Source: Ruminococcaceae bacterium UBA7075
GTDB taxonomy: Bacteria > Bacillota > Clostridia > Oscillospirales > Acutalibacteraceae
NCBI GenBank assembly: GCA_002493635.1
Contig: DKZL01000072.1
Span: 1-51,562, forward strand
DNA: 51,562 nt
Direction of reading: 5' to 3'
In this document: positions 1 to 8,577 of the stretch, piece after piece
Layout: each line of letters starts with the position of its first letter
Numbering within the stretch: the stretch's first letter is position 1
Notes under the pieces: model-generated
Seen by the model: only the letters and a program-made list of their open reading frames with translations
The model's database searches: none
What the model was told of the DNA's origin: nothing
Made by a program: the position numbers and the translations under genes

Positions 1-35
1 CGCAACAAATCAATTCTATTAAAATAGTCATAAAT

Positions 36-120
36 AAGTCGGTGGACTGCACCTAATCGTGCAAACAGCACCATATAAATATTTACTTCTATGCCCGAGC
101 GCAAACGAGCAATTTTTTAT
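36..120 (+). repeat. Dispersed intergenic element, copy A
   Basis: This copy shares the core cagcaccatataaa and the block tgcccgagcgcaa with the stretch at 11840-11926, and weaker similarity with 31024-31110 and 48085-48137. It can form AGTC-GGTG-GACT and TGCA-N8-TGCA hairpins. It sits just past the terminator of the minus-strand ispH-S1 gene. The gene to its left is outside the window, so whether it also follows a plus-strand stop codon cannot be seen. Function is unknown. Confidence 0.75.
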
Positions 121-133
121 AAAGATAATGAAA

Positions 134-155
134 GGGCACCAATTACGGTGCCCCA
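134..155 (-). terminator. Terminator of the ispH-S1 gene
   Basis: GGGCACC and GGTGCCC pair around a six-base loop, twelve bases past the ispH-S1 stop codon. The following T-rich stretch on the minus strand is interrupted, so termination strength is uncertain. Confidence 0.6.
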
Positions 156-166
156 AAAACTCAAAA

Positions 167-2161
167 TTATTCTGCTTCAGCAGCCGGAGCTTCTTCAACA
201 GTTTCTTCAGCTTTTTCAGCAGCCTGCTCGTCCTCTGAAAGAAGAGCACGCATTGAAAGGCTGACACGCTTTTTGTCAAAATCAATAGCAGTAATCTTAG
301 CGTCAACCTTCTGACCAACAGTAAGTACATCAGCCGGCTTTTCAATTCTCTGATTTGCAATCTGAGAAATGTGGATAAGACCGTCGATACCAGGAATAAT
401 GTTTGCAAAAGCACCGAATGTTGTAAGACCTACAATAGTAACCTCTGCAACTGTGCCTTCAGGATACTTATTCTTTAGGATTTCCCATGGATTGTCCTCA
501 GCATTCTTAAAGCCGAGAGAAATCTTTTTTGTCTCTTCATTTATGTCCTTGATATAAACATCAACTGTATCGCCTACATTAACAACCTCACTCGGATGCT
601 TAATGTGACTCCATGAAAGCTCAGAAATGTGAATCATACCAAATACGCCGCCGAGGTCAACAAATGCACCATAGCTTGTAAGTGATTTTACTACGCCCTG
701 ATAACGCTTGCCGATTTCGCATTCATTCCAGAAAGCTTCACGCTGTGCTGCTCTCTGCTCCTTGAGTACGCTACGGATTGAACCGATTGCTCTTCTGCGT
801 CTGCCGTTCTGTGAAACCTCAATAAGTCTGAAGTCAACCTCCTGACCTACAAGATCCTCAAGACTCTCATCACGGGAAGCTGTTGCCTGTGAAGCAGGAA
901 TAAATACTCTTACGCCATCATATACAACGATTACGCCGCCCTTAACAACTTCTGTAACCTTTGCAGAAAGAATTTCCTGTGAATCAGAGTTTTCCTGAAG
1001 CTTCTCCCAGCCCTTCTGAGCGTCAACTCTGCGCTTTGAAAGCATAATTGTGCCTTCCTGGTCATTTGTCTTCATAATAAGAAGCTCAATTTCGTCGCCA
1101 ACCTTAACAACATCCTCAGGTGCTGCATTTGGATCATTTGAAAGTTCAGAAGCAGGAATAAAACCTGTCTGCTTTCTGCCAACATCAACCTGAACCTCAT
1201 TAGGTGCAATGCTCAGCACTGTGCCGATTACCCTCTCATTTGTATTTAAGTTTTTGAGGGATTCTTCAAGCATCTCCTCAAAAGATTCTTCAATTTTTGT
1301 TTCACCGGATTTAATTTCACTCATTTTATCCAGTACCTCCTTTATTATCCTTGCAGGTGTTGATGCACCCGCAGTTACGCCTATTTTTGTTGCAGACTGA
1401 ACCTGTACTTTATCAAGCTCGCTTGCAGTTTCTATTAAAACGGTATTGCGGCACTGTTTTTTGCATATATCAAACAGTTTGCCGGTGTTTGAACTGTGCC
1501 TGTCCCCAATTACAACCATAAAATCAGAACGAGCGGCAATCAGATCAGCTTCACTCTGCCTAACCGACGTAGCATTACATATTGTATCAAATATTTTTCC
1601 GTTTGTACATAGTTTTTTGAACTTTTTTATACATTTTTTCCATTCTGCTGTATCAAAAGTGGTTTGTGCGACGATTTTTATGTACTTATCATTCTCTGAA
1701 AGAATATTAGGCAAAATTCCGTCAAGTTCATCTTCATTGTTGAAAGTCAGACATCTTGCAGAACAGTGACCTATAATCCCCTGTACCTCAGGATGATTCT
1801 TGTTGCCTGCAATCAGTACAACATCATTATCGGGATCTGCCGAAAATACAATCTTGTGGATTTTCTGAACAAACGGACAGGTTGCGTCCTTATAGCAGAT
1901 ATTTCTGTTTTCAAGCTCATCTGCAACAGACTTGGGAACACCGTGAGAACGAATGACCAGAGTTGAACCGTCCGGCACTTCATCTATTGAATCAACCGCC
2001 TTACAGCCTCGCATTTCGAGTTCGTTCACAACCTCCATATTATGTATAATCGGTCCGAGCGTACAAACACTCGCACCGTTTTCAAGAAGTTCATTGACAA
2101 TATTAATTGCCCTGTTTACTCCAAAGCAAAATCCGGCTGACTCAGCCTTTTCTATACTCAT
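167..2161 (-). CDS. ispH: 4-hydroxy-3-methylbut-2-enyl diphosphate reductase fused to S1 RNA-binding domains
   Basis: This 664-residue protein joins two functions. Residues 1 to about 285 are IspH, the iron-sulfur enzyme that makes IPP and DMAPP in the last step of the MEP isoprenoid pathway. The cluster cysteines are visible as GFCFGV (C12), DATCPF (C95) and TICNATS (about 195), and H40 lies in GPIIHN. Four S1 domains follow, starting near residues 308, 394, 478 and 563, then an acidic Ala/Glu-rich tail. The fusion is known from many Clostridia, where the S1 half is taken to act as ribosomal protein S1. The ATG at 2161 has an AGAAGGA ribosome site and overlaps plsC by 20 bases, so it is probably translationally coupled to it. 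Confidence 0.95.
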   Translation of the reverse strand: MSIEKAESAGFCFGVNRAINIVNELLENGASVCTLGPIIHNMEVVNELEMRGCKAVDSIDEVPDGSTLVIRSHGVPKSVADELENRNICYKDATCPFVQKIHKIVFSADPDNDVVLIAGNKNHPEVQGIIGHCSARCLTFNNEDELDGILPNILSENDKYIKIVAQTTFDTAEWKKCIKKFKKLCTNGKIFDTICNATSVRQSEADLIAARSDFMVVIGDRHSSNTGKLFDICKKQCRNTVLIETASELDKVQVQSATKIGVTAGASTPARIIKEVLDKMSEIKSGETKIEESFEEMLEESLKNLNTNERVIGTVLSIAPNEVQVDVGRKQTGFIPASELSNDPNAAPEDVVKVGDEIELLIMKTNDQEGTIMLSKRRVDAQKGWEKLQENSDSQEILSAKVTEVVKGGVIVVYDGVRVFIPASQATASRDESLEDLVGQEVDFRLIEVSQNGRRRRAIGSIRSVLKEQRAAQREAFWNECEIGKRYQGVVKSLTSYGAFVDLGGVFGMIHISELSWSHIKHPSEVVNVGDTVDVYIKDINEETKKISLGFKNAEDNPWEILKNKYPEGTVAEVTIVGLTTFGAFANIIPGIDGLIHISQIANQRIEKPADVLTVGQKVDAKITAIDFDKKRVSLSMRALLSEDEQAAEKAEETVEEAPAAEAE

Positions 2162-2774
2162 TCAAATCCTTCTCTCTCATTTTTTTAATTTCGTCCATTA
2201 TCATATTTGATGCATCTCTGAGTTCACGTCTTCCGCCGTCAACCGTCAGTCCGAGCTTTTGAGGAGAAAGCGGTTCACCGAAATGAACAACACGTCTTGC
2301 AAACAAGTGCTTGGGATTGCCGACAACAGTTATACAAGCCGGAACTACCGGAACCTGTGTTTGCTGTGCAACAAGCGCGCATCCGCTTCGTGGTCGCCTT
2401 AGCTCGCCCGTTTTGCTTATGCTTCCCTCAAGGAAAATCGTCATAATTTCTCCCTCATTAATGAGGTCAATGCCTGTTTTGATTGCCTTGCCGTCGCCGG
2501 CTCCACGCTCTACAGGAAACGCACCGAGCGTGCGTATAAGAGCTCCGAAAAATTTATTTTTGAAAAGCTCAATCTTAGCCATAAAATACAGTCTGCGTTT
2601 TTGCGAAAGACCCAAAAGCACAGGATCCGAAAGACTTGAATGATTGCAGGCAAGAATAAATCCGCCTTTTTCAGGCACTGCTTCGCTGTTAATAGACTTG
2701 TATCTGTAAAAAAGTTTAAAAATTGGTCTGCACACTACTTTTCCCACAGCATAGAGAGCCTTTGACTGTCCCAT
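2142..2774 (-). CDS. plsC: 1-acyl-sn-glycerol-3-phosphate acyltransferase
   Basis: This membrane-associated acyltransferase should convert lysophosphatidic acid to phosphatidic acid in phospholipid synthesis. The catalytic HX4D motif is NHSSLSD (H45, D50), and the acceptor-binding block appears as FLEGSISKTG near residue 113, a variant of the usual FPEGTRS. At 210 residues it has the normal length for PlsC. Its ATG overlaps the cmk stop codon (TGATG), so the two are probably coupled. The order cmk-plsC-ispH/S1 recurs in Clostridia as a housekeeping block. The exact acyl acceptor cannot be read from the sequence. Confidence 0.9.
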   Translation of the reverse strand: MGQSKALYAVGKVVCRPIFKLFYRYKSINSEAVPEKGGFILACNHSSLSDPVLLGLSQKRRLYFMAKIELFKNKFFGALIRTLGAFPVERGAGDGKAIKTGIDLINEGEIMTIFLEGSISKTGELRRPRSGCALVAQQTQVPVVPACITVVGNPKHLFARRVVHFGEPLSPQKLGLTVDGGRRELRDASNMIMDEIKKMREKDLNEYRKG

Positions 2775-3442
2775 CAGACATTCTCCTTTATCACAGAAAT
2801 TATTTTTTTTACTGACTGTTCAAAGTCAATATCGGTTGTATTGACTATTATGCAGCCGTCAGCAGGTTTGAGAGGAGCTGTTTCACGATGCGTATCATTG
2901 TAGTCACGTTCAATAACATCGTTTAATATGTCATCATAGTTTACATTCATACCCTTCTCGACAAGCTCCTTGTATCGACGTTCAGCCCTTACCTCGGGAG
3001 AAGCCGTAAGAAATATTTTTACCTGTGCATCAGGCAGAACAACTGTTCCTATGTCCCTGCCGTCCATAATAACATTCTGGCTTTTCGCCATACTGCGCTG
3101 CAAATCCAGAAGATAAGCACGGACAGCAGGAATTGCAGATATTTTTGATGCCATCATAGAAGCCTCGGGAGTACGGATTAATCCCGAAACATCCTCATTA
3201 TCAAGCAACACAATCTGCTCGCCCTGCTCATTAAAAGTGAGGTCAACCTTTATTTCAGAAAGCAGTTTTTCAACCTCATTTGACGGTATCGGTTCAACAT
3301 TACGGCGTGCGGCTGCAAGCCCGATTGTCCGATAAAGTGCTCCTGTGTCAATATAGATATAATCAAGTGCCTTTGCGGCCTTTTTGGCTATGGATGACTT
3401 TCCTGCGCCGGCAGGTCCGTCAAGTGCTACTGCAATCGGCAT
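2774..3442 (-). CDS. cmk: Cytidylate kinase
   Basis: Cmk phosphorylates CMP and dCMP with ATP in cytosolic pyrimidine salvage and synthesis. The P-loop is GPAGAGKSS at residues 9-17, and the NMP-binding and lid regions include the conserved GRDIGTVVLPDA. At 222 residues it has family length. It sits 32 bases after the flavoprotein gene on the same strand and directly before plsC, the usual clostridial neighbourhood. Nothing unusual is seen. Confidence 0.95.
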   Translation of the reverse strand: MPIAVALDGPAGAGKSSIAKKAAKALDYIYIDTGALYRTIGLAAARRNVEPIPSNEVEKLLSEIKVDLTFNEQGEQIVLLDNEDVSGLIRTPEASMMASKISAIPAVRAYLLDLQRSMAKSQNVIMDGRDIGTVVLPDAQVKIFLTASPEVRAERRYKELVEKGMNVNYDDILNDVIERDYNDTHRETAPLKPADGCIIVNTTDIDFEQSVKKIISVIKENV

Positions 3443-3474
3443 AATAATCTTCCTTTCTGTTTAAATCTATTAAT

Positions 3475-4716
3475 TTATAGGTAAGCTGCATTTTCACCTG
3501 CAAGATGTCCCGTGCTCCATGCAATCTGAAGATTAAATCCACCCGTATATGCATCACAATCAATAACTTCTCCTGCAAAATACAAGCCATTGACAAGCCT
3601 GCTCTCCATTGTTTTGGGGTTAATTTCGGAGGTTTTTACACCTCCCGAAGTAATAATTGCCTCTTCAATCGGACGGAATCCGCTTATTTCTACAGTAAAG
3701 CACTTTAAAATGTCAGCAAGCTTTTTTCGCTCTTCCTTAGTTATTGAATTACATTTTTTGTCAAACGGTACTCCCCACCGTTTTAAAACAGGAACAATAA
3801 TTTTTCGGGGCAATAGCTTAGAGAATGAATTTGAAACATCTTTGTTTGAGTTAATTGTAAATTCATTCTGAAGCCGCTTGTCAAGCTGTTCAGGTGATAA
3901 TGCCGGTTTCAAATCAATTTGTGCAATATATTTTCCATCAGAAATGTCACGAATATGCGAGCTTGCGGAAAGTATCATAGGTCCGCTCATTCCGAAATGG
4001 GTGAAAAGCATTTCGCCAAAATCAGAATACACTGTTTTTTTGCTTTGAACATTAACTATTTTTAATGAAACATTTTTCAGAGCCAACCCCTGCATTGCCT
4101 TACAGTCAGGATTATGACTTTCGAGCGGTACAAGTGAGGGATTCAAATCGGTTATTGTATGTCCTGCCTGTCTTGCAAGCGTATATCCGTCACCGGTTGA
4201 ACCTGTCAGCGGATAACTCTTTCCTCCGCAGCATATTATCACACTGTCGGCATAATAAGTGTTGTTCTCGGTTTTTACTCCGATAACTTCACCGTTTTCT
4301 ATAATAAGTTCTTTTGCGCTGTCATTTATTATTTTACATCCGCTGTCAGACACAAAAGAATGTAATGTGTCGACAACGTCCATTGCTCTGTCAGACTTTG
4401 GAAAAACTCTGTTGCCCCTCTCTGTTTTCAGAGAAAGCCCGAGATTTTCAAAGAAATCTATAACACTCTGCGCATCAAAACTGTTGATTGCAGAAAAAAG
4501 AAATCTGCCGTTTACCGGAACATTCTGAATAAATGTCTGTACATCGCAATTATTTGTAACATTGCATCTGCCTTTGCCCGTAATGAGAATTTTTCTGCCG
4601 ACACGCCTGTTTTTTTCGAGAATTGTAACAGACGCACCCATCTGAGCTGCTGTTCCTCCTGCCATCATACCGGCAGCACCTGCGCCTATTACAATTACTT
4701 TTTTACCTGTCATCAT
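3475..4716 (-). CDS. NAD(P)/FAD-dependent oxidoreductase of the HI0933/BaiN family
   Basis: The protein starts with a dinucleotide-binding fold, VIVIGAGAAGMMAGG, followed by GRKILITGKGRCNVTN, the signature of the HI0933 (BaiN/RdsA-like) flavoproteins. The C-terminal GGFNLQIAWSTG closes the FAD site. Length from the chosen start is 413 residues, normal for the family. An open frame reaches 4839, but the extra 41 residues are basic, unlike the family, and lie inside the upstream rpiR gene. The tandem ATGs at 4716 and 4713 put the Rossmann motif at the N-terminus, although no strong ribosome site is visible. The start overlaps rpiR by 11-14 bases. The substrate is unknown; bile-acid chemistry should not be assumed from the family name. 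Confidence 0.88.
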   Translation of the reverse strand: MMTGKKVIVIGAGAAGMMAGGTAAQMGASVTILEKNRRVGRKILITGKGRCNVTNNCDVQTFIQNVPVNGRFLFSAINSFDAQSVIDFFENLGLSLKTERGNRVFPKSDRAMDVVDTLHSFVSDSGCKIINDSAKELIIENGEVIGVKTENNTYYADSVIICCGGKSYPLTGSTGDGYTLARQAGHTITDLNPSLVPLESHNPDCKAMQGLALKNVSLKIVNVQSKKTVYSDFGEMLFTHFGMSGPMILSASSHIRDISDGKYIAQIDLKPALSPEQLDKRLQNEFTINSNKDVSNSFSKLLPRKIIVPVLKRWGVPFDKKCNSITKEERKKLADILKCFTVEISGFRPIEEAIITSGGVKTSEINPKTMESRLVNGLYFAGEVIDCDAYTGGFNLQIAWSTGHLAGENAAYL

Positions 4717-5599
4717 TTTCAGGCACACTTTCTGACTCTGAATCGTGGTTGGTATAAACACCGTTCTTATTCCAGACCTCTTCAAGCTGACGGAAGTTTT
4801 CGGAAACTTCTTCTTTCTTTTTAAGAACAGTAGCAACAATCAGTGCGTTGATAAGACTTAAAGGTGCAACCAACGAATCTACTATCGAAGCCATATCACT
4901 GCGTGCAATGAGAATTGAGTCTGCCGACTGAACCAAAGGCGATGCCATACTGTCGGTTATCGCAATAGCATGGGCACCTCTTGAACGTGCAAAATCCATT
5001 GCTTCTACCGCCATTGAGCTGTAGCGGGGAAACGATATTCCAATCATTACATCATTTTCGCTGATTCTGAAAATATGCTCATATGCCGAAGCAGAGCTTG
5101 TAGTATTTACAACTCTGACATTATCAAAAATCAACTCAAAATAATACGCCAAAAAGCTTGCAATAGCAGCAGTTGAACGCACACCGAAAATATATATGCG
5201 CTTAGCATTGCAAATTTCATCAACCGCACGGTTGAAGTCCTCGTGAGAGGTTTCTTCAATAGTTCTTCTGATTTTTTCAATATCCTGATTCAAAACACTG
5301 TCAAGAACATTGTCATTACCTATGCGTGTTGAAGTAACCTCGATTCTCTGAACAGAAGTTAGCTTGTTTCTAATCATTTCCTGCATAGCCTTCTGCAGCT
5401 TCGGATAACCCTCATAGCCAAGCTCAGTAGCAAAACGTACAACTGTGCTCTCGGAAACTCCTACCGTTTCACCAAGTTTTGAGGCTGTCATAAATGCCGC
5501 TTTGTCATAGTGTTCTTCAATATAATGTGCAATTCTCTTCTGCCCTTTAGAAAAAGAGTGCATACACAAATCTATTCTTGTCAATAAATGCGTAATCAT
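4703..5599 (-). CDS. MurR/RpiR family transcriptional regulator
   Basis: This 298-residue regulator has an N-terminal helix-turn-helix (about residues 1-77, with the recognition segment VGVSESTVVRFATELGYEG) and a C-terminal SIS sugar-phosphate-binding domain (about 120-250, including IYIFGVRSTAAIASF). Family members sense phosphosugars and control nearby sugar genes. No sugar operon is visible here: it overlaps the flavoprotein gene and diverges from hisHF, so its target is open. The ATG has an AGGGAG ribosome site, and a promoter lies at 5633-5661. Confidence 0.9.
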   Translation of the reverse strand: MITHLLTRIDLCMHSFSKGQKRIAHYIEEHYDKAAFMTASKLGETVGVSESTVVRFATELGYEGYPKLQKAMQEMIRNKLTSVQRIEVTSTRIGNDNVLDSVLNQDIEKIRRTIEETSHEDFNRAVDEICNAKRIYIFGVRSTAAIASFLAYYFELIFDNVRVVNTTSSASAYEHIFRISENDVMIGISFPRYSSMAVEAMDFARSRGAHAIAITDSMASPLVQSADSILIARSDMASIVDSLVAPLSLINALIVATVLKKKEEVSENFRQLEEVWNKNGVYTNHDSESESVPENDDR

Positions 5600-5632
5600 T
5601 TTTTGACTCTCCCTACTTATATTTATTATTTC

Positions 5633-5661
5633 ATTTTATCATATCGTCCTGCATAATTCAA
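5633..5661 (-). promoter_or_regulatory. Putative sigma-A promoter of rpiR
   Basis: On the minus strand TTGAAT (5656-5661) and TAAAAT (5633-5638) are 17 bases apart, about 35 bases before the rpiR ATG. Confidence 0.5.
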
Positions 5662-5722
5662 CAATTTATATATGAATTTTTACTTTAACATGAAGGTAAT
5701 ATGAATTTACAGGTTGTGGCAG

Positions 5723-5751
5723 TTGCAAATAAATGTCAATTATGATAAAAT
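5723..5751 (+). promoter_or_regulatory. Putative sigma-A promoter of hisHF
   Basis: TTGCAA and TAAAAT are spaced by 17 bases, 44 bases ahead of the hisH start. It lies back to back with the rpiR promoter, so an RpiR operator here could serve both directions; no clear palindrome was found. Confidence 0.5.
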
Positions 5752-5794
5752 CTGTATGGATATATTATTTTTCATATATACTGGAGATGACAGA

Positions 5795-6409
5795 ATGATT
5801 GCTATTATTGATTACGGCGCAGGAAATATTCAGAGCGTAAACAAAGCGTTAATTCATATAGGCTGTGACACTTTAGTTACAAGAGATAAAGATATTATTA
5901 TGAAAGCGGACGGAGCAGTCCTTCCGGGAGTAGGTTCATTCGGCGATACAATGAATACTATGACGCAGTACGGCATTAAGGATACTGTACTTGACTATAC
6001 AAAAAGCGGAAAACCATTTTTAGGTATATGCCTTGGCTTACAGCTTTTGTTTCCTGCCAGCGAGGAAAGTCCCGAGGCAAATGGACTTGGAATTTTTGAC
6101 GGCACAATCACAAAGATTCCGAGCGGCGAGGGACTTAAAATTCCGCACATAGGCTGGAACAGTCTTGACATCAAAAAGAAAGACGGCATTTTCAAGGGCA
6201 TTGACAACAATTCCTATGTTTATTTTGTTCATTCATACTACTTAAATGCTAAAGATAAAAATATTGTATCGGCTCAGACAAATTACGGCGTTACCATTGA
6301 TGCCGCAGTTGAAAAAGGAAATGTTTTTGCAACTCAGTTCCACCCCGAAAAAAGCGGTGAAACAGGGCTTAAGATACTCAAAAATTTTGCTGATATTGTA
6401 AAGAGTTGA
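5795..6409 (+). CDS. hisH: Imidazole glycerol phosphate synthase, glutaminase subunit HisH
   Basis: HisH releases ammonia from glutamine and passes it to HisF in histidine synthesis. The nucleophile elbow GICLGLQ carries C79, and the His/Glu of the triad are in FHPEKSG near residue 184. The 204-residue length fits the family. The frame is open from 5714, but only the ATG at 5795 has a good ribosome site (ctggag, 8 bases before) and begins with the conserved MIAIIDYGAGN. hisF follows after 13 bases. No other histidine genes are nearby, so the rest of the pathway must be elsewhere. Confidence 0.95.
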   Translation: MIAIIDYGAGNIQSVNKALIHIGCDTLVTRDKDIIMKADGAVLPGVGSFGDTMNTMTQYGIKDTVLDYTKSGKPFLGICLGLQLLFPASEESPEANGLGIFDGTITKIPSGEGLKIPHIGWNSLDIKKKDGIFKGIDNNSYVYFVHSYYLNAKDKNIVSAQTNYGVTIDAAVEKGNVFATQFHPEKSGETGLKILKNFADIVKS

Positions 6410-6422
6410 GGAGGTTTTTAAA

Positions 6423-7178
6423 ATGTATGCCAAAAGAATTATCCCTTGTCTTGATGTAAAAAACGGCAGAGTTGTTAAAGGAATGAGTTTTGTTAACCTT
6501 GTGGATGCAGGCGATCCTGTTGAAAGTGCAATTCAGTATGACAGGCAGGGTGCGGACGAGCTTGTTTTCCTTGACATTACTGCATCAAGCGATTCAAGAA
6601 ACATCACCATTGATATGGTTGAAAAGGTTGCAAGCTCAATATTCATTCCGTTTACCGTTGGCGGAGGAATAAGAAGTGTTGACGATTTCAATGCACTTTT
6701 GCGTGCAGGTGCTGACAAGGTTTCCGTAAACTCAGCTGCTGTACACAGACCCGAGCTTATCAGCGAAGCGGCATATAAATTCGGCAGTCAGTGCGTTGTT
6801 GCAGCTATTGATGCAAAAAGAAGTGGTGACAGCTGGGAGGTTTACATAAATGGCGGCAGAAAGCCAATGGGCATTGATGCCGTTGAATGGGCAGTAAAGT
6901 GCGAAGAACTCGGCGCAGGTGAAATCTTGCTGACAAGTATGGACGAGGACGGACAAAAGAAAGGCTATGACATTGCACTTACAAGAGCCGTTTCCGAAAA
7001 AGTGAACATACCCGTTATTGCAAGCGGCGGCGCAGGCGCACTCGAGCATTTTTATGATGCATTTACCGAGGGCAAGGCTGATGCAGTTTTAGCAGCTTCT
7101 CTGTTCCACTTTGGTGAAATTCCTATTCCCGAGTTAAAGAAATATCTGAACAGCAAAAATATTTCGGTCAGAATATAA
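6423..7178 (+). CDS. hisF: Imidazole glycerol phosphate synthase, cyclase subunit HisF
   Basis: HisF is the TIM-barrel partner of HisH and makes imidazole glycerol phosphate and AICAR from PRFAR and ammonia. Catalytic D11 is in IIPCLDV and the second catalytic Asp in VAAIDAKR near residue 130. The phosphate-binding VGGGIRS and ASGGAGA are intact. At 251 residues it is full length. A strong GAGGAGG ribosome site precedes the ATG. It is co-transcribed with hisH. Confidence 0.96.
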   Translation: MYAKRIIPCLDVKNGRVVKGMSFVNLVDAGDPVESAIQYDRQGADELVFLDITASSDSRNITIDMVEKVASSIFIPFTVGGGIRSVDDFNALLRAGADKVSVNSAAVHRPELISEAAYKFGSQCVVAAIDAKRSGDSWEVYINGGRKPMGIDAVEWAVKCEELGAGEILLTSMDEDGQKKGYDIALTRAVSEKVNIPVIASGGAGALEHFYDAFTEGKADAVLAASLFHFGEIPIPELKKYLNSKNISVRI

Positions 7179-7217
7179 ATATATAACACAAATCTTATTT
7201 ATATTGGAGAATACAAA

Positions 7218-7652
7218 ATGCAAATCATAACAAAAGATATGATAAATATGATTGCAGAATCTTTTGTATCTGTATTCAACAGTGAGCCATGGAACGATTC
7301 CTGGACGAAGGAACAGGCAACGGAACGATTAACAGATATATACAACACTCCAAAATTTGAAGGAGCGGTTGAAATATCTGACGGAAAAATCGCCTCTGTA
7401 ATTATGGGACACGGTGAACGGCATTATAACGGAGTACATTTTCAGATTTTAGAATTCTGGGTACACAAAGATATGCAGGGAAATGGCATAGGTAGTAAGT
7501 TATTAACAGATTTTACTGATTACTTAAAATCCAAGGATATTTACAATCATTATCTTATTACATTGCAAGGCAAAAGAACAGAATACTTTTATAGAAAAAA
7601 CGGATATAATACAAACAGCGATTTATGTATTATGAGTAAAACCGTAAAGTAA
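7218..7652 (+). CDS. GNAT family N-acetyltransferase
   Basis: This 144-residue protein is a single GNAT domain. The acetyl-CoA-binding motif A reads VHKDMQGNGIGSKLL (about residues 91-105), and the C-terminal FYRKNGY is the usual motif B end. The acceptor cannot be told from sequence. It lies 39 bases after hisF and may be read through from the same promoter, though a functional link is not implied. A ggag ribosome site precedes the ATG at 7218. Confidence 0.85.
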   Translation: MQIITKDMINMIAESFVSVFNSEPWNDSWTKEQATERLTDIYNTPKFEGAVEISDGKIASVIMGHGERHYNGVHFQILEFWVHKDMQGNGIGSKLLTDFTDYLKSKDIYNHYLITLQGKRTEYFYRKNGYNTNSDLCIMSKTVK

Positions 7653-7665
7653 ATACAAAACAGAT

Positions 7666-7714
7666 AGCCGATGAAATTGTGAAAACAATCACAAATTCAT
7701 CGGCTCCTTTTACT
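7666..7714. terminator. Bidirectional terminator between the GNAT and SseB-like genes
   Basis: AGCCGATGAA and TTCATCGGCT pair, with further pairing inside, between two convergent genes. A T-rich run follows on the plus strand and the mirror run on the minus strand is weaker. Confidence 0.75.
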
Positions 7715-7736
7715 TCTTGATAAAATTATAGAAAAA

Positions 7737-8564
7737 TCAATTATTTGCTTCTTTTTTATAGAACGGTTCAATGCCATTTACTGCATTGCGTGCAAACTCC
7801 ATTGAGTACGGCATCATTGTCAATTCAATTTCATCATCAAGATACGGTTTTGCAATCTTGTTGATATAGTCAAAGGTTTCCTGCATATCACCGTAGAAAT
7901 CGACAACGATAAAATAGCTCTTCTGACCGTCCTCCTTTTTTATCATTCTGAGGTATGCAGCATTTACAGTTTCCTCAGTGCTGAAATGATTTATAAGTGC
8001 AGCCATAAGGTCAATCGGATACTCGTCAGGCTCTCCAAGCTGAATTCTTGTACCTGACTCAATGGTGTTGTTTTTCATTCTTAGATAATCTCTCTGCTGT
8101 TTGATTGTCATAACCATTGGTTTCGGGAATGTAACACTCTTTCCGAATGCATTGACAACAAAACCTCCTACGTTAGACTTTTCGTCCATTACCATTGATG
8201 CAAGGCTGTCAAAATCAGTTACTACCTTACTTGAGTTTTTAGTATCCTCCCATTTGTACATTTCTTCAACGTCAGTAAACACGCCAAAGAACATTTCACC
8301 ATTGCCGTTTTTGAGCAGTCTGAACTGAACCTGATTTGCCTGCTGCATTACTGTTCTTCCGTTTTCGGTTTTTGCCTGTGTTGTAGGAGTGATTTTAGCA
8401 GGGAGAATAAGCTTTGCCTTGATTATCTCATTAATCATAGCATCAATATTTTCTTTGCTTCCGTCAGTCTGCATTTTTTCTATTGCATCAAGAAGTTCAG
8501 GATTTTTTATTTCTTCTGCCGGAATCTGACTCTTCTCCATTCTTCCACTTGATAAGTTACTCAT
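7737..8564 (-). CDS. SseB-like protein
   Basis: The 275-residue protein resembles the two-part SseB family (enhanced serine sensitivity protein B): an N-terminal region with PAKITPTTQ and a segment around FFGVFTDVEEMYKWEDT, then a C-terminal half with IQLGEPDEYPIDLMAALI. The molecular role of SseB proteins is not established. It has no signal peptide or membrane segment and is rich in Met and Lys. The ATG at 8564 has a perfect GGAGGA site seven bases upstream; a TTG at 8576 overlaps that site and is rejected. It lies 13 bases after the amylase gene. Confidence 0.7.
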   Translation of the reverse strand: MSNLSSGRMEKSQIPAEEIKNPELLDAIEKMQTDGSKENIDAMINEIIKAKLILPAKITPTTQAKTENGRTVMQQANQVQFRLLKNGNGEMFFGVFTDVEEMYKWEDTKNSSKVVTDFDSLASMVMDEKSNVGGFVVNAFGKSVTFPKPMVMTIKQQRDYLRMKNNTIESGTRIQLGEPDEYPIDLMAALINHFSTEETVNAAYLRMIKKEDGQKSYFIVVDFYGDMQETFDYINKIAKPYLDDEIELTMMPYSMEFARNAVNGIEPFYKKEANN

Positions 8565-8577
8565 ATTGTCCTCCAAT

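Noticed and set aside
28..414. Minus-strand open frame of 128 codons at the left edge
   Set aside because: It overlaps the 3' end of ispH-S1 in another frame and runs into the dispersed element; its Leu/Arg-rich translation looks like a shadow, and no ribosome site is present.
3475..4716. Reading the flavoprotein as a bile-acid dehydroxylation enzyme (BaiN)
   Set aside because: The HI0933 family is near universal in Clostridia and no other bai genes are present; only the family call is supported.
5795..7178. hisH-hisF as a surface-sugar amidotransferase pair rather than histidine genes
   Set aside because: No PseA/WbuX-type N-acetyl sugar amidotransferase or nucleotide-sugar genes are adjacent, and the catalytic residues are those of ordinary HisH and HisF.
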